Below are positions 32,617 to 42,866 of a DNA stretch of 64,000 bases, piece after piece (position 1 is the stretch's first letter; the number at the start of each line of letters is the position of its first letter). Source of the stretch: Sambucus nigra (Eukaryota > Streptophyta > Magnoliopsida > Dipsacales > Adoxaceae); the NCBI GenBank assembly GCA_949130495.1, contig OX422222.1, forward strand, positions 272,604,109 through 272,668,108. The letters are read 5' to 3'. The notes below the pieces were generated by a model. It saw only the letters and a program-made list of their open reading frames with translations, made no database searches and was not told where the DNA came from. A program made the position numbers and the translations under genes.

Positions 32617-33335
32617 ATGCTTGAGAAAGGACTGGGAGACCTACGTGAGGTATATGGAAGAGGATCAACTGGATCCATCCCAAAACCCGTCGAGAAGGTG
32701 TGTGAGATTTATGAGGTGGGTCATTCAAGTGAGGAATGCTCGACTATACCCGCCTACAAAGTGATGCTTCAAGAGCAAGTCAGTGGTATAAGAGGATTTA
32801 AGGGCAATTTCAGTTCACCGCATGGGAATTATTACAACCATTCATGGAAAAACCATCCTGATTTTAGCTATGGGCAACAACATGCTGTGATGAATCCTAA
32901 TTCACATGTTGTCCCTCCTCCACCACCGCACTTTCAACAAGCTCCACACTTGCAAGGACATGTGCAAGCACCACCACCTCAAGGAGCATATATCATTCCA
33001 CCGCGGAGAAATATCGAAGATACGATCAACCAATTTATCAATACCCAGATTGCAACTAATTCTAGGCATGAGCGCATGATCAATGACATGAATGCGAACA
33101 TTTTAAAGTTGCAATCATCGTTGAGTATCTAAGAGAAGGGCAAGTTTCCTGCCCTGGGCCAAAGACCTCTCGAAGGTCAAATTAGTTTTAGCTCGACACC
33201 CCATGACCATCCTGAGCAATATAGCGCAATTACCACTCTACGTAGTGGGAGAGTAGTTGACTTGTCACCTCCCCCACAAGACGTACCTAAAGACAAGGAG
33301 ATTTTCCTGGCACGAAAGAGGCCGAAGATGTCCCC
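32617..33335 (+). pseudogene. gag C-terminal part with degenerate zinc knuckle
   Basis: Frame of 171 residues (32617-33132) with C-E-I-Y-E-V-G-H-S-S-E-E-C, a knuckle of the Athila type in which the second cysteine has become tyrosine. A Pro/His/Gln-rich stretch follows (about 32900-33000). A TAA at 33130 and a frame step lead to the linker before the protease (T-L-R-S-G-R), a motif often found at this place in Athila Gag-Pol. Confidence 0.75.
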
Positions 33336-34175
33336 TTGAAAGAGAGTGATAAAGAAGACACTAGTGAGCCCGAGGTAGTAGTGAAACCACCCACTGCGGC
33401 ACCGTTTCCTCAGTGGTTGGTTCCTTCCCATAATGGAATCCCCCGTGATGAAGTGCTAGACATGCTTAAGCAAGTAAAGCTCAATTTACCTTTCCTCGAT
33501 GCCATTAAGCAGATTCCAGCTTATGGCAAAGTCATCAAAGACTTGTTAACAGTGAAGAGGAAAATGAAGGTAAAGAAAAATGTATGTCTAGCACAGAACG
33601 TGAGCTCCATTCTACTCAATGATCTCCCACTAAGATTCAAAGATCCTGGTGAACCCACCATTTCCTGCATCATTGGAAAAAATAAAATTAAAAAAGCCTT
33701 AATTGACTTGGGAGCAAGTGACAATATCATACTTTACGCCATCTATAGGCAACTTGATTTGGATGACCTCAAGCCCACAAATATCACTCTCCAGTTATTG
33801 GATCGAACCGTGAAGATCCCAAGAGGTATAGTGGATGACGTGATTGTCCAAGTTGACACTTTCTACTTCCCACTATACTTTGTCATTTGGGACACGGAAC
33901 CCTCCTTCTCCTCGAGAAATCATGTTCCCATCATTCTTGGGCGCCCATTCTTAGCTACAACTAATGCAATTATCAATACTCAAAATGGGCAGATGCAACT
34001 CACCTTTGGGAACATGACCTTAGAGAATAACATCTTCCATATAGCCCAGCATATGGGGGAAGAAGATGATCTTCACACGGTGAACCTAATCGACGAGATT
34101 GTAGAGGAGTATTTTGAGGAAAATTATTGTGGAGATGCCTTAGGGTCCTATTTAGTATCGAGCCACGAGAGTTAG
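33336..34175 (+). CDS. Aspartic protease of the Athila-like element, open frame
   Basis: 279 residues without a stop. The protease core is A-L-I-D-L-G-A-S-D-N-I-I, Athila's D-L-G-A-S form with catalytic Asp present. It is followed by I-Y-R-Q-L-D-L-D, P-R-G-I-V-D-D-V, V-D-T-F-Y-F-P and P-I-I-L-G-R-P-F-L-A-T. The upstream 100 residues (Y-G-K-V-I-K-D-L-L-T-V-K-R-K) are the usual Gag-Pol linker. It would cut Gag. The frame stops at 34173-34175, where RT should begin but is absent. The only sizeable open retroelement frame of this element. Confidence 0.85.
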   Translation: MKESDKEDTSEPEVVVKPPTAAPFPQWLVPSHNGIPRDEVLDMLKQVKLNLPFLDAIKQIPAYGKVIKDLLTVKRKMKVKKNVCLAQNVSSILLNDLPLRFKDPGEPTISCIIGKNKIKKALIDLGASDNIILYAIYRQLDLDDLKPTNITLQLLDRTVKIPRGIVDDVIVQVDTFYFPLYFVIWDTEPSFSSRNHVPIILGRPFLATTNAIINTQNGQMQLTFGNMTLENNIFHIAQHMGEEDDLHTVNLIDEIVEEYFEENYCGDALGSYLVSSHES

Positions 34176-34276
34176 GGAATGTACACCGAATTTGAGAGGG
34201 AAGTTGAGGAGTTGAGTGAGCCCTTGAGTGTGAGAGAGAACGATAATTTAGAAGGCATCGGGAGAGGATCGTATGA

Positions 34277-34585
34277 GTGCTTAGAGGAGAGGAAAGGCAA
34301 GACACGATAGATACTTATCTCCTCAATTTCTACCCACCCACACCACCTAATAATTTTGAGATGGAGCGAGGAAGGAGGGATGTGGAAACAAAGCAAGAAA
34401 GAGAGCTAGAGGAGTTGAGCCTAGTGGAATTTGAGAGAGAATTCGGGCAGGTGGATGAGAGCCTTAATGACGAAGTCCAATCCCTATTGGACTCTTGTAG
34501 TCACTTAGACGAAAGTGAATGGAGAGGAAAAATTGATGAATTCCTTCTTTGTGACCATCCACGCATACCACTTGAGGTCCCGTAA
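34277..34585 (+). pseudogene. Short acidic frame after the protease
   Basis: 102 residues, rich in Glu and Asp (E-L-E-E-L-S-L-V-E-F-E-R-E-F). It continues the style of the sequence between 34176 and 34276 in another frame, so the two may be one original coding stretch. No RT or envelope similarity seen. Perhaps a remnant of the region joining protease and RT before deletion of the rest of pol. Confidence 0.4.
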
Positions 34586-35035
34586 CCGATTGACAGAAAA
34601 AGTTATGTTTCGTCCGAATTAGAGCTCGATCCATAAATCCTACAAAATGAAAGAAACCTAGGTGTTCCTTTCGAGTCAGTCCACGCAGACCACTCTCTGA
34701 GTCAGCATCATGAGGATCCCTTTCCGATTAGTCACGACGAGCCTCCCGGTCTTTCCCTTATCTATGGGCGAGGTCCCAACTTGTTCCAATTATTGGTTTA
34801 CGATATGAAGACGGGAGAGACGAAGAGAGCACCGTACCCTGTGAGTGGGGTCGGGTGAGTTTGTGGAGAGATGAGAGGTCGTCACACTCCCGACGCGTAT
34901 GGGGTGATTTTTAGTGTATTATTGAGTCATGTGTTAGGGTCATTTAGTGTCTTTATACATTTTAAATATTTTTTTGTTTTATTTGTCCGCACTTTTCATT
35001 CAGTTTGAGTTAGATTTTAGTCCTTTTTGCTTGAG

Positions 35036-35077
35036 GACAATGGAAAAGTCTAAGTTGGGGGGGGGGGGGGGGGGGGG
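35036..35077 (+). repeat. G21 homopolymer at the end of the coding region
   Basis: taagtt is followed by 21 G residues (35057-35077). The preceding gcttgaggacaatggaaaag is the motif that closes the coding part in many Athila-type elements, normally followed by a short G run. The run is unusually long and may be unstable or inexact in assembly. Confidence 0.85.
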
Positions 35078-36594
35078 TCACAAGTGCGTATTTCTAAAAC
35101 TTCACAAATTTTTAAAAATGCCCAAAAATTTCACAAAAAAAATAATAAAACTTTGAAAAACCCAAAAATATTTTTTGTTCAAAATAAATAAAAATTATAA
35201 TTCAATTTTTTTCGAAAATATCATTAAAAGTCGGTTTAGAGCCTCAAGTTGTAAAATTCAAAATGCACAAAGCTGAAATTGACCAAAGATGGAAATTGTG
35301 CGAAAATTGATGACTTAACGAATAAGTGTGGATATTAACAACCCCAGTGAGATTCGAGCCTTTCTTCTTTGTGAAATTTATAAATCATTCCGAGTTAATT
35401 GTTAACTCAAAGTTCTTTTCAGGGCCTAAAAAGTCGCCGTGGATCTCAATCCTTTCATTTTGATCGGTTATAAAAAACGTGTGTGATATTGCCTTAAAAA
35501 GCGCGCTACAAATCTTTAAACTTAATTAATCTCGAGACGCATATGGTAAATTAATAAGTAATTTGGACAATGAAGTAGGCCCTAGTTTGTCACCCAAAAA
35601 CATTAACCATAAAAAGATGTGAAAAATTATCCCTTAGATAACCCAAATTGATCCGAATAACAGTTATCCTTTTCGTTTCGTACCCCAAAAAACCCAAGTA
35701 GACTGGAATTGCGAAAATGGAATATTCAATACGGAAAGTGCATAAAAAAGGGCAAGAAAAAAAAATAGACATGCTCAACAAAACTAGCAAGAAAAGAAAA
35801 GAAGTGAAAAAAAAATAGAGACAAAGAAGAAAAAAATGAGCAATAACCCGGAAAAAGCACAAATGGACATCATAAATGAATTATCCAATTCCAACCTTCC
35901 CTACCATTTTCATTTTACCCAATATACCTTAAAACTCGAAAAATTCCTAAACGAGTCCGAATTGTAAAATTGGTTACTGCACGGAGAGCTAATACACCAA
36001 AATATAATAAAAGAGAGTGAATGCGTGAATAAGAGGCAATGTTCCCATTTTTAAAACTGTAGCCCGTTGATGAGATCCTATCACTATAAAATTTCCATCT
36101 TTCTACTTATATGCGTGTCTTTGCGTCCATTATATTTACTCTTTATATCACGCATACAGAGAGAATAGCCACATTCCGAGTGATTCGTTTGAGAGAGCAT
36201 TCCGTGAAAATTTGAAATCAAAACGAATTTTCGGATAAGTACGTAATGGTCAATCGGTGGAAATCCGCGGTTAAATTTTTGGCTTCGCACACAGGCACTA
36301 TGATTTGAGACTTGTAAATATGACTTGATGATGACTATTTTCTGGGAAAGTTTGAATTACACAATTTTTACGTATTTTGAATTTTGTTTGAGTCGAATTT
36401 TGTGGGTATATTATCTGTAAATCCTCACGAGACACAACTCGTCCTACTAGGGTAACCTAGGGGTTTAAAGGCTTGTTGCATACGCTAAATACAATCGATT
36501 GCCCGCGAAAAAGGTATTCTATCCCAATAAAATGATTTTCAAGAGTTGAGCCTTGCGAGGATTCTTTTACATTGCTCGGGACGGGCAAAGTTCT
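35078..36594. other. Noncoding tail of the Athila-like element
   Basis: About 1.5 kb, A-rich at first, no recognisable protein in six frames. Minus-strand open frames here have low-complexity Phe/Leu composition and are not credible. Function unknown; part of the element's 3' untranslated region. Confidence 0.6.
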
Positions 36595-36608
36595 AAGTTA
36601 GGGGGATT
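36595..36608 (+). other. Polypurine tract of the Athila-like element
   Basis: aagttagggggatt directly before the 3' LTR start TGATTTGGC at 36609. Confidence 0.8.
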
Positions 36609-38205
36609 TGATTTGGCATAAATTCTTCCAAATTTATAACTTTAATTTAGTTACTTTTAGCACCTCGAACAACGTAATCAATTTGATTTTATCTCATAAT
36701 ATTTATACTAACTTATTCTAACGAGTACAATGAGTTCTTGGTATTTCCTACTAATTTTGCAGGTATTTAATGTCAATAAAGAAAGAAAGAAACCGGAAGA
36801 ATCGAGGAAGAAAAGAAGGAAAAGTAAAAAGGGTAAAGTTATAATTTTTACTCAAAATTAGGATGAGGAATCTAAAGAGAAGTTGAAGATCCTTCAATTA
36901 CGAGTACATAGGAAAAAATGACACCTCAATCGGAGTCCCACTGTGAAAGTTATGAGCAATCAAAGTTTGAAGAAAAAGTCAAAGTCAAAGGAAATGCGGA
37001 CCGATCCGGATCCGACCGATTTGTAATGCCAATTTCCAGAGAACCCCGGACCGAAGACAGATCGAAGCTGAAAGAAAATAAATGAACCGATCTGTGCCAG
37101 TTCGATCCGGCCAAGAAAGAAACGAATCGATCCGAATTCTAGCCAGACCGAACCGAAGGAGGACCGGACCGGTCCGACTGTCGAATTTTAATTTTTCTAT
37201 CTTCCTCTAATGGAGAGTCCTTGTTCAGCTAAAATTATTGAAGTTTTGTAGGGTATTTAAACTCGTTTTATTATCATTCTTAGGATGAAGAATTTAGCTA
37301 ATTTTCCCTTCTTTCTGTAAAAACCCTAGTTTGAAGATTGATTACAAATTTAATTCCAAGATTGAAGATTATTCAGATTTTTATGGTTACAAGTAATTTT
37401 AATTGCTTCTTTTAATGCTTTGGTAAGATTGGTAGTTAATTTCTTCTATCCAATCTCCTTTCTACATCATGATACAATTCTTCCTTAGTTTAATCATGGT
37501 TTTTTGCAATTCAAAAATTGTTTTCATCAGCTTCAGCATGTTAGGCTAGATTTTCTAAGGTCGGGATATATGAACTCAACCTGCTGTGGTAGTTGCTTGT
37601 GTATAAAATTAGTCCTCTAAATTTAATGATTTATTACGACCATATTGCGTAGAAACCTGACAATTGTAGATCTTTGGATATTGTTTGCTTCTGGGTAACC
37701 GGGATGCTTTAGAATACAATTCGTGTGTAACTATTGCAATACCGATTTACTCGTCCTCTGATTAAGTATGGTGGGGCTTGAACCTCATATAGGTAATGCT
37801 TGGGAGTACTAAATTCTGGGTCGAATAATCATTTAAATTTACGATTAGTATTATACATGCAATACACTAGGTTGAGGGATTGTATTCCCGTCCTATTTTT
37901 TTCTCATCTCATAGTTTAAAGTTTTAAATCATTCTTCATAAGTATTTTAGGTAATTCAGAATTGTTGCATTTTTTCATAATTTCACAATTGCATCTAGTG
38001 TAGTTATTCCACAATTCAAATCACATTTTCCTTTTACTTTAGAGTCAGAGTTAGGACTTCCTTATCTATCCAACATCGTTACAACTTTGTTGTCCTATTT
38101 ACCTGTGGATACGATCCCGACTTACCGGGTTTATTACTAACACGACAGGCTTGCACTTGAGCCTAGAAGAGAATGCACATTAGAGACACTTTCTGAGTCG
38201 TGTCA
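36609..38205 (+). mobile_element. 3' LTR of the Athila-like element
   Basis: 1,597 bp, colinear with 29868-31449 but clearly more diverged than the two Tat LTRs are from each other. Ends GTGTCA, then ATTAC (38206-38210). Confidence 0.92.
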
Positions 38206-38210
38206 ATTAC

Positions 38211-39030
38211 ATATAATGGGTGTGAAAGTTATATGAATTTAAAAAGGAAAATGATTAATTAAGTTAATGTTGATAATAACTTAGAAATTATAATTATGGC
38301 ATACTCGGTTAGAGTAGGGTGGTTGCAAGGGGATTATATCAGTTATCTAGTCATGAGATAAATAACTAGGTAAATAAACCAAGGCGTTAGTAGTGCACAT
38401 TAAAGGACGGTGAGGATTCCCTCAAGGGAGTGCGACACTAATTAAAATATGGAGAGCATGCATATTTACTTATTACTGGAAGTTAATCATTTGCTAAATG
38501 TTTTTCAAATGTTTTTGGGTACTAACCCTTTCTATAAAAACTTTTAAAAACCTTTTAGGTGTCCAGCTAGAGGGACGCCAGGCTTGACTCATTCCAGGGA
38601 TCTGTTGCTGCAGTATGTGTGGATGTTGCGGGAGTTTGATAGGCGCCTCATTATTTTCATTCATAGTGTAGAGACTTCCTTTCAGTTATTCGAGCATGTT
38701 GCTCATAGTTTTATTTAGTACTTATGTCAGACCTATTGAGATTTATTTCTTGTTTTTACTTCGGTTGGATTTTGAACCGATGGCTTATTCAGTCAGTTAA
38801 TTAATTGTTCTTGGTTGTTTTCAGTAAAATGGTGATTGGTTATATTATTTTGTTTCCGCATGAGTATTTCATTTAAGTTAATGAAAGATAAAACATGGCA
38901 TCAGTCTAATTTTCTCACTTAGGTGGTTAGTAATTAAAAAGGCAAACGTGATGCTAAGAATGAACCAACTGAGAAACCTGTTCTCATTTAATTTAGGACT
39001 GATCACTCGGGGTTAATTAGGTAGGGTGTA
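38211..39030 (+). mobile_element. Tekay 3' LTR, last piece
   Basis: Colinear with about 11745-12565 of the 5' LTR. Ends ggtagggtgta; the last bases (gtcaca in the 5' LTR) are shortened. Next come ACGTC and then the copia fragment. Confidence 0.88.
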
Positions 39031-39045
39031 ACGTCGGGTACGTGC

Positions 39046-39308
39046 TTAGATAAAAATCCTTCTTGTGTGGGAGAGTTATTCGAAGACCCTAGCAGATATC
39101 GTCGACTAGTTGGGAAGCTGAATTTTCTGACTATCACCAGACCGGATATTTCATATGCAGTCAGTGTAGTGAGTCAATTCTTGGAGGCTCCGTCAGTCCC
39201 ACATTGGGATGCTGTCACTCGTATTGTTCATTATCTGAAGAGAGCTCCAGGTCTAGGTATATTTTATAGGCAAAATGGGCACCTCAGGGTGGAAGGTTTG
39301 ACTGATGG
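39046..39308 (+). pseudogene. Ty1/copia RT-RNase H fragment
   Basis: One open frame with the end of a copia reverse transcriptase: Y-R-R-L-V-G-K-L-N-F-L, T-R-P-D-I-S-Y-A-V-S-V-V-S-Q-F, H-Y-L-K-R-A-P-G-L-G-I and the start of RNase H (E-G-L-T-D). The RNase H frame is cut right after its first Asp by the inverted-repeat arm at 39309. No LTRs nearby. Relics of exactly this copia segment are known in plant mitochondrial genomes, which would fit the segment at 9241-9668, its neighbour before the Tekay insertion. Confidence 0.85.
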
Positions 39309-39332
39309 GAAAACATGATATATTTTTGTATT

Positions 39333-39345
<13 letters not shown>
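39309..39345 (+). repeat. Right arm of the inverted repeat
   Basis: gaaaacatgatatatttttg and onwards is the exact reverse complement of 9205-9240. It then runs into (AT)n, just as the left arm does. Confidence 0.85.

Positions 39346-39428
<83 letters not shown>
39339..39428. repeat. (AT)n(GT)n compound microsatellite
   Basis: About 40 bp of AT then 48 bp of GT. A second short GT run lies near 39516-39532 inside a diverged duplicate of the flanking sequence (attatacatgcaatatcata appears at about 39455 as attatacgtgcaatatcata and again near 39570). Confidence 0.9.
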
Positions 39429-39431
<3 letters not shown>

Positions 39432-39614
39432 GTATGTATATATTGTTATTCTGGATTATACGTGCAATATCATAATATGGACACATATATACATACATGA
39501 TTTAATATATATAATGTGTGTGTGTGTGTGTGTATGTATGTATTCATGTATGAATATATTTTTATTATGGATTATACATGCAATATCATAGTATATACAC
39601 ATATATAGATATAT

Positions 39615-40016
39615 CAAAGTTATAAAAAATGCGGGACGTGATAGAGGCGCGGAGGTCAAGCCTTACACCTTAGAAGCTTAGGCGAGCCGTAGGCGTAAAA
39701 ACGCGTGAAAAGTTGTTTAGGCCTTTTTATATATTTTGATATTTTTTAACCATAACAAGTCTATTAAAAATACTAAAATTGTTCATACCATAAAAATATG
39801 TCTGAATAATTACAAATTAAAATACAATTTAATTGTGTTGGATGAAATAATGGTTCGGTTTGTAAAAAGAGTCTTTAAAAGGTGATATCGTTTCACTAAA
39901 GCATTGTTGCTTTTTAAAAAAAGGTGCGCCTTAAGGCTTTTATCAAGAATAAGGCGTCAAAGGCTTAAGGCGTAGTGTTGCTCCTAAGCCTCAAGCTTTA
40001 CGCGCCTATTAGAACA

Positions 40017-40019
<3 letters not shown>
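39615..40019. mobile_element. hAT-like MITE
   Basis: Left end caaagttataaaaaatgcg; right end read on the minus strand cagtgttctaataggcgcg. Subterminal parts pair further (gcgcggaggtcaagcc against gcgcgtaaagcttgagg). The eight bases outside are agatatat and atatatat, one mismatch, the hAT target size, though inside an AT repeat this is weak evidence. Interior contains the repeated aaggcg/taaggc words typical of such elements. No transposase. Confidence 0.5.

Positions 40020-40073
<54 letters not shown>
40020..40073. repeat. (TA)n microsatellite
   Basis: About 53 bp of alternating TA directly after the hAT-like MITE, which probably inserted into it. Confidence 0.9.
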
Positions 40074-40077
<4 letters not shown>

Positions 40078-40866
40078 TTGTACATTAATAATACATAAAT
40101 ACAAATATATATAAGTATTATGTATGTATTGATAATATTATTAACATCTTGATCTTAGTATATATTATATAATTTAATAAAATATACATATATGTAATCT
40201 TTATACATGTACATATATATTTTTTATTTATTAGAATTACAAACGTATTAATGTATTATGTATGTATATTATATATTAAGGTATATATCCATACAATATT
40301 TAGAATGAATAATTCTGAGTTGAAAAATAAAAAATAGAATTTAGAAAACCCCATTTTGTCATTTTCTAAAAAACTTGATTATAACACAAAAAATTATAAT
40401 TCAGTATTTAAAAACAGATGTGCCAAACCGAAATTATTATTAGAATTTTTTTTAAACACGAAAAACAAAGTTATAATTGACGACCAAACCGACCCTTACT
40501 TTTTTAAAATATCAATTTATCCTTTGTTTTTCTAGGCCCCATTTTATTTATTTTTTGCTTCGATTGAGGCGTTTTGTTTTAAATAAATATGAATATTGTT
40601 TTCCTTTCAAACATTTGACCAGGGTTATCATCGAACCTTTTGTCATTAAAACTCCTGCCACTGATACTCATTCAATAGAGTGCAAAATTAATTTTACAAC
40701 ATCAATTTTATATATTACCCACTTGATTTTTGAAGCATTAGATATGATACCATTGAACCGTTGTTTATTGCCTAATAAATCCACTACAAGACTAAGAAAT
40801 TATATTTGTAATTTTTCTTCGCCTAATTAAATTTGGAGTGTTAATACAACAAACTCATTTTGTAAT
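40074..40866. other. AT-rich sequence, right arm of the Tourist-like element and flank
   Basis: Contains the right arm ending at 40495. Beyond it a 117-residue open frame (40477-40830) has no recognisable similarity. ccactacaag near 40781 resembles a CACTA terminus but has no partner. Confidence 0.5.
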
Positions 40867-41604
40867 GTATTTAATTAAAGTTTTGGAAAAATAAAATTTA
40901 ATTAAATTGGAGAATTTTAAAATTTGGGAATTGAAGTCCAAAAATAGAGAACATTTCAAAGTATTCTGGATGATGATTTTGAGGGTACCATCGATCCCGG
41001 AAGGGTCGAGATAGTCAAAATGACTATCATTGGGTTTTATTTCGGCTCCGGAATGTTTTTAAGTCAGTTTGACTCGAATAGGAGTAAACGAGTCATTTAA
41101 AGTGTATATTAACATTTAAAATTGGGGCTTATGTTTTAAGGGATTTAACAGGCTTACAGATCAAGCCTTCTCATTTGAGAGAAAGAGAGAAAAAGCCCTA
41201 GAGGGAGAAAGAAGAAGGAAAGAAGAAGAAAAGAAGAGAGAGAGGAAGAAAATCTTGGAGATTCCGACCCAAACACGACATTGAGGACGATCCAACCTCT
41301 AAAAAATTGAGGCAAGGGTTTAATCTTGCTAAATAAGTCATTTGTGTATTTCATTTCATAATTTGTGGGTTAAAGAAATGGATTTTGGGTATTAATATCA
41401 AAACCTAAATTTTTGGGTTTAAATCTTGAAAATTGATGTTTAGATATGGGTTTGATGGTGTAAAAATGTTTGGGATCAACTTTGGGTTGATTTATTGGCT
41501 TAGAATCATGTTGTGATGAAGGTTTAGGGGTTAGGAGTGAAATTTTAGGGTTTAGAATTCATAGGTTTTTATGAAGAAGAAGAACCCTTCAAATTCTACA
41601 AACC

Positions 41605-41790
41605 CGAATCGATTCGCCCCTTAAACGAATAGATTCAGCTTACGCAAATTGGCAGGTCTGCATTGACCAAATCGATTCTGACCCAAGGCAAATCGATTCG
41701 ACCTGAGACAGAAGCCCAGGTATTTGGACCCAAATCGTTTCGCCTTGGAGGCTGAATCGATTTGCTAGGCCGAATCGATTCGGAAACAGG
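41605..41790 (+). promoter_or_regulatory. AATCGATTCG-word array in the LARD-like LTR
   Basis: About eight copies of aatcgatt(c/t)g or close variants in 185 bp. Conserved in the 3' LTR at 47345-47530. Palindromic CG-containing words as in the other LTR families here. Unlike those, no TATA box follows closely. Confidence 0.45.
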
Positions 41791-42584
41791 GCATTCGGAG
41801 GAATTTTCTCTATGGTGATTTCTAACCCTTTTTGGTTGGGTTTATTGTTTTGGGAGATCATTATATGATGTAAGAGATATGTTTATGAGACACATAAGGG
41901 GTTTCTCACATATTATGATTCTGGGGACTTCTTGGAACAATTTGGGGAAAATATATCCATGTATGCATTAGAGTTGTGTATAGAGATAGTGAGAAACCTC
42001 ATTGGGGATGGAAATCCTAATATTAGATCAAGAGTGAGTCTAGATATGATGTGAAGTTGAGAACTCTTAAAGAGAGAGTTGCGAGGGCATGGCTCATAAT
42101 TGTAGGCCGGGGGTAGTGCCAAATCTTTATGGTAAATAGGATTCTATTGAGATTAAGGTTTGGGGGCCGAAGAGAGAGAGAGAGGGGTCACATATCCTTA
42201 GAAATGTTTAAATTAAGGAACAATCGGTAACCCAATAGGAGTAAGGGTTCATAAGATCAAGTGAACCGTAGGTGAAATTGGGAACTAATTGGATCGTACT
42301 ATCAACTAGAAAAAGCGGTAGCTAAATTATAGTCAGGATAGTTTACACATAATTGTGTGGAAATAATCATTGGGATTCCCATACTTGAAATGAAGTTGGG
42401 ATATGTTGAGATTTATATACTATTAGTCATGTCTATGCCAATGGTCAAATAGTACTTGAGATAATTATGTACTTTTGAATATAGAGGAGATGTGTAGTGA
42501 TGGTTTCCTACACTAAACTTTGGGTGATAAGCCAAATGTTGAATATAAACATATATTTTTGGGAGACTATTCATCATAGGAAAA

Positions 42585-42866
42585 ATGGATGAATATGCTT
42601 CAAGTGAGGGATTATATTCACATATAGAGGTAAATTAAATGAGTTTGGGGTGACGGCTAGTATATTGAGGATTATGTATACCAATAGCCGAGTTTATATA
42701 TCTTGTACATATGAACGAGAAAAAAATGGATGAATATGCTTCAAGTGAGGGATTATATTCACATATAGAGGTAAATTAAATGAGTTTGGGGTGACGGCTA
42801 GTATATTGAGGATTATGTATACCTATAGCCGAGTTTATATATCTTATACATATGAACGAGAAATAG
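42585..42866 (+). repeat. 141-bp tandem duplication
   Basis: The stretch beginning atggatgaatatgcttcaag occurs at 42585 and again at 42726, nearly identical through gaacgag. The 3' LTR has a single copy (from about 48327), so the duplication arose after insertion. Confidence 0.9.

Larger units (their letters stand above)
29868..38205 (+). mobile_element. Athila-like element with gag and protease only (non-autonomous)
   Basis: 5' LTR 29868-31449 and 3' LTR 36609-38205, both TG...CA, with exact 5-bp duplication ATTAC (29863-29867 and 38206-38210). The interior is about 5.2 kb: a decayed primer-binding site, gag, an Athila-type protease, a short acidic frame, then about 2 kb of noncoding sequence with a 21-base G run and a polypurine tract. 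No reverse transcriptase, RNase H or integrase motif was found in any frame. It would depend on a complete partner element. It shares its LTR family with the solo LTR at 383-1879. Confidence 0.9.
9669..39030 (+). mobile_element. Tekay/Del-type chromovirus (Ty3/gypsy), complete but dead, host of two nested elements
   Basis: 5' LTR 9669-12565, tRNA-Met-type PBS 12568-12579, gag, protease, RT, RNase H, integrase with a C-terminal chromodomain, polypurine tract 17218-17231, 3' LTR starting at 17232. The 3' LTR is cut into three pieces (17232-18380, 28920-29867, 38211-39030) by a Tat and an Athila-like element; together the pieces are about the length of the 5' LTR (2,917 against 2,897 bp). Flanking pentamers are ACGTG (9664-9668) and ACGTC (39031-39035), one mismatch. 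Long LTRs, TGTAACACCCC start and chromodomain point to the Tekay (Del) clade. All genes are broken. Confidence 0.93.
8485..40495. mobile_element. Outer Tourist/Harbinger-like MITE, split by about 31 kb of later insertions
   Basis: Left end gggcttgtttagttatg at 8485 and right end, read on the minus strand from 40495, gggtcggtttggtcgtc. About 10 of the first 15 bases agree, and both fit the GGGxCTGTTTGGTT-type termini of Tourist MITEs. The three bases outside each end are TTA (8482-8484 and 40496-40498), the target size of Harbinger elements. Just inside, both arms carry ctgtttttaaata followed by a related attataatttt stretch, in inverted orientation. All insertions from 8685 to 40073 lie between the arms. 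The match is imperfect, so this is a working model. Confidence 0.45.

Noticed and set aside
35590..35862. Minus-strand Phe/Leu-rich membrane protein
   Set aside because: Low-complexity translation of an A/G-rich stretch in the tail of the Athila-like element.
34860..36600. Envelope-like frame of an Athila element
   Set aside because: No open frame or membrane-protein pattern could be read in either strand.
39253..39591. Reading frames with alternating Tyr-Ile, Cys-Val or Thr-His
   Set aside because: Direct translation of AT and GT microsatellites.
40781..40790. CACTA terminus (cactacaag)
   Set aside because: No inverted partner and no transposase nearby; the recognisable CACTA genes start 18 kb away.
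40477..40830. 117-residue open frame as a host gene
   Set aside because: AT-rich, starts inside the MITE arm, no recognisable motif, no splice or promoter signals.
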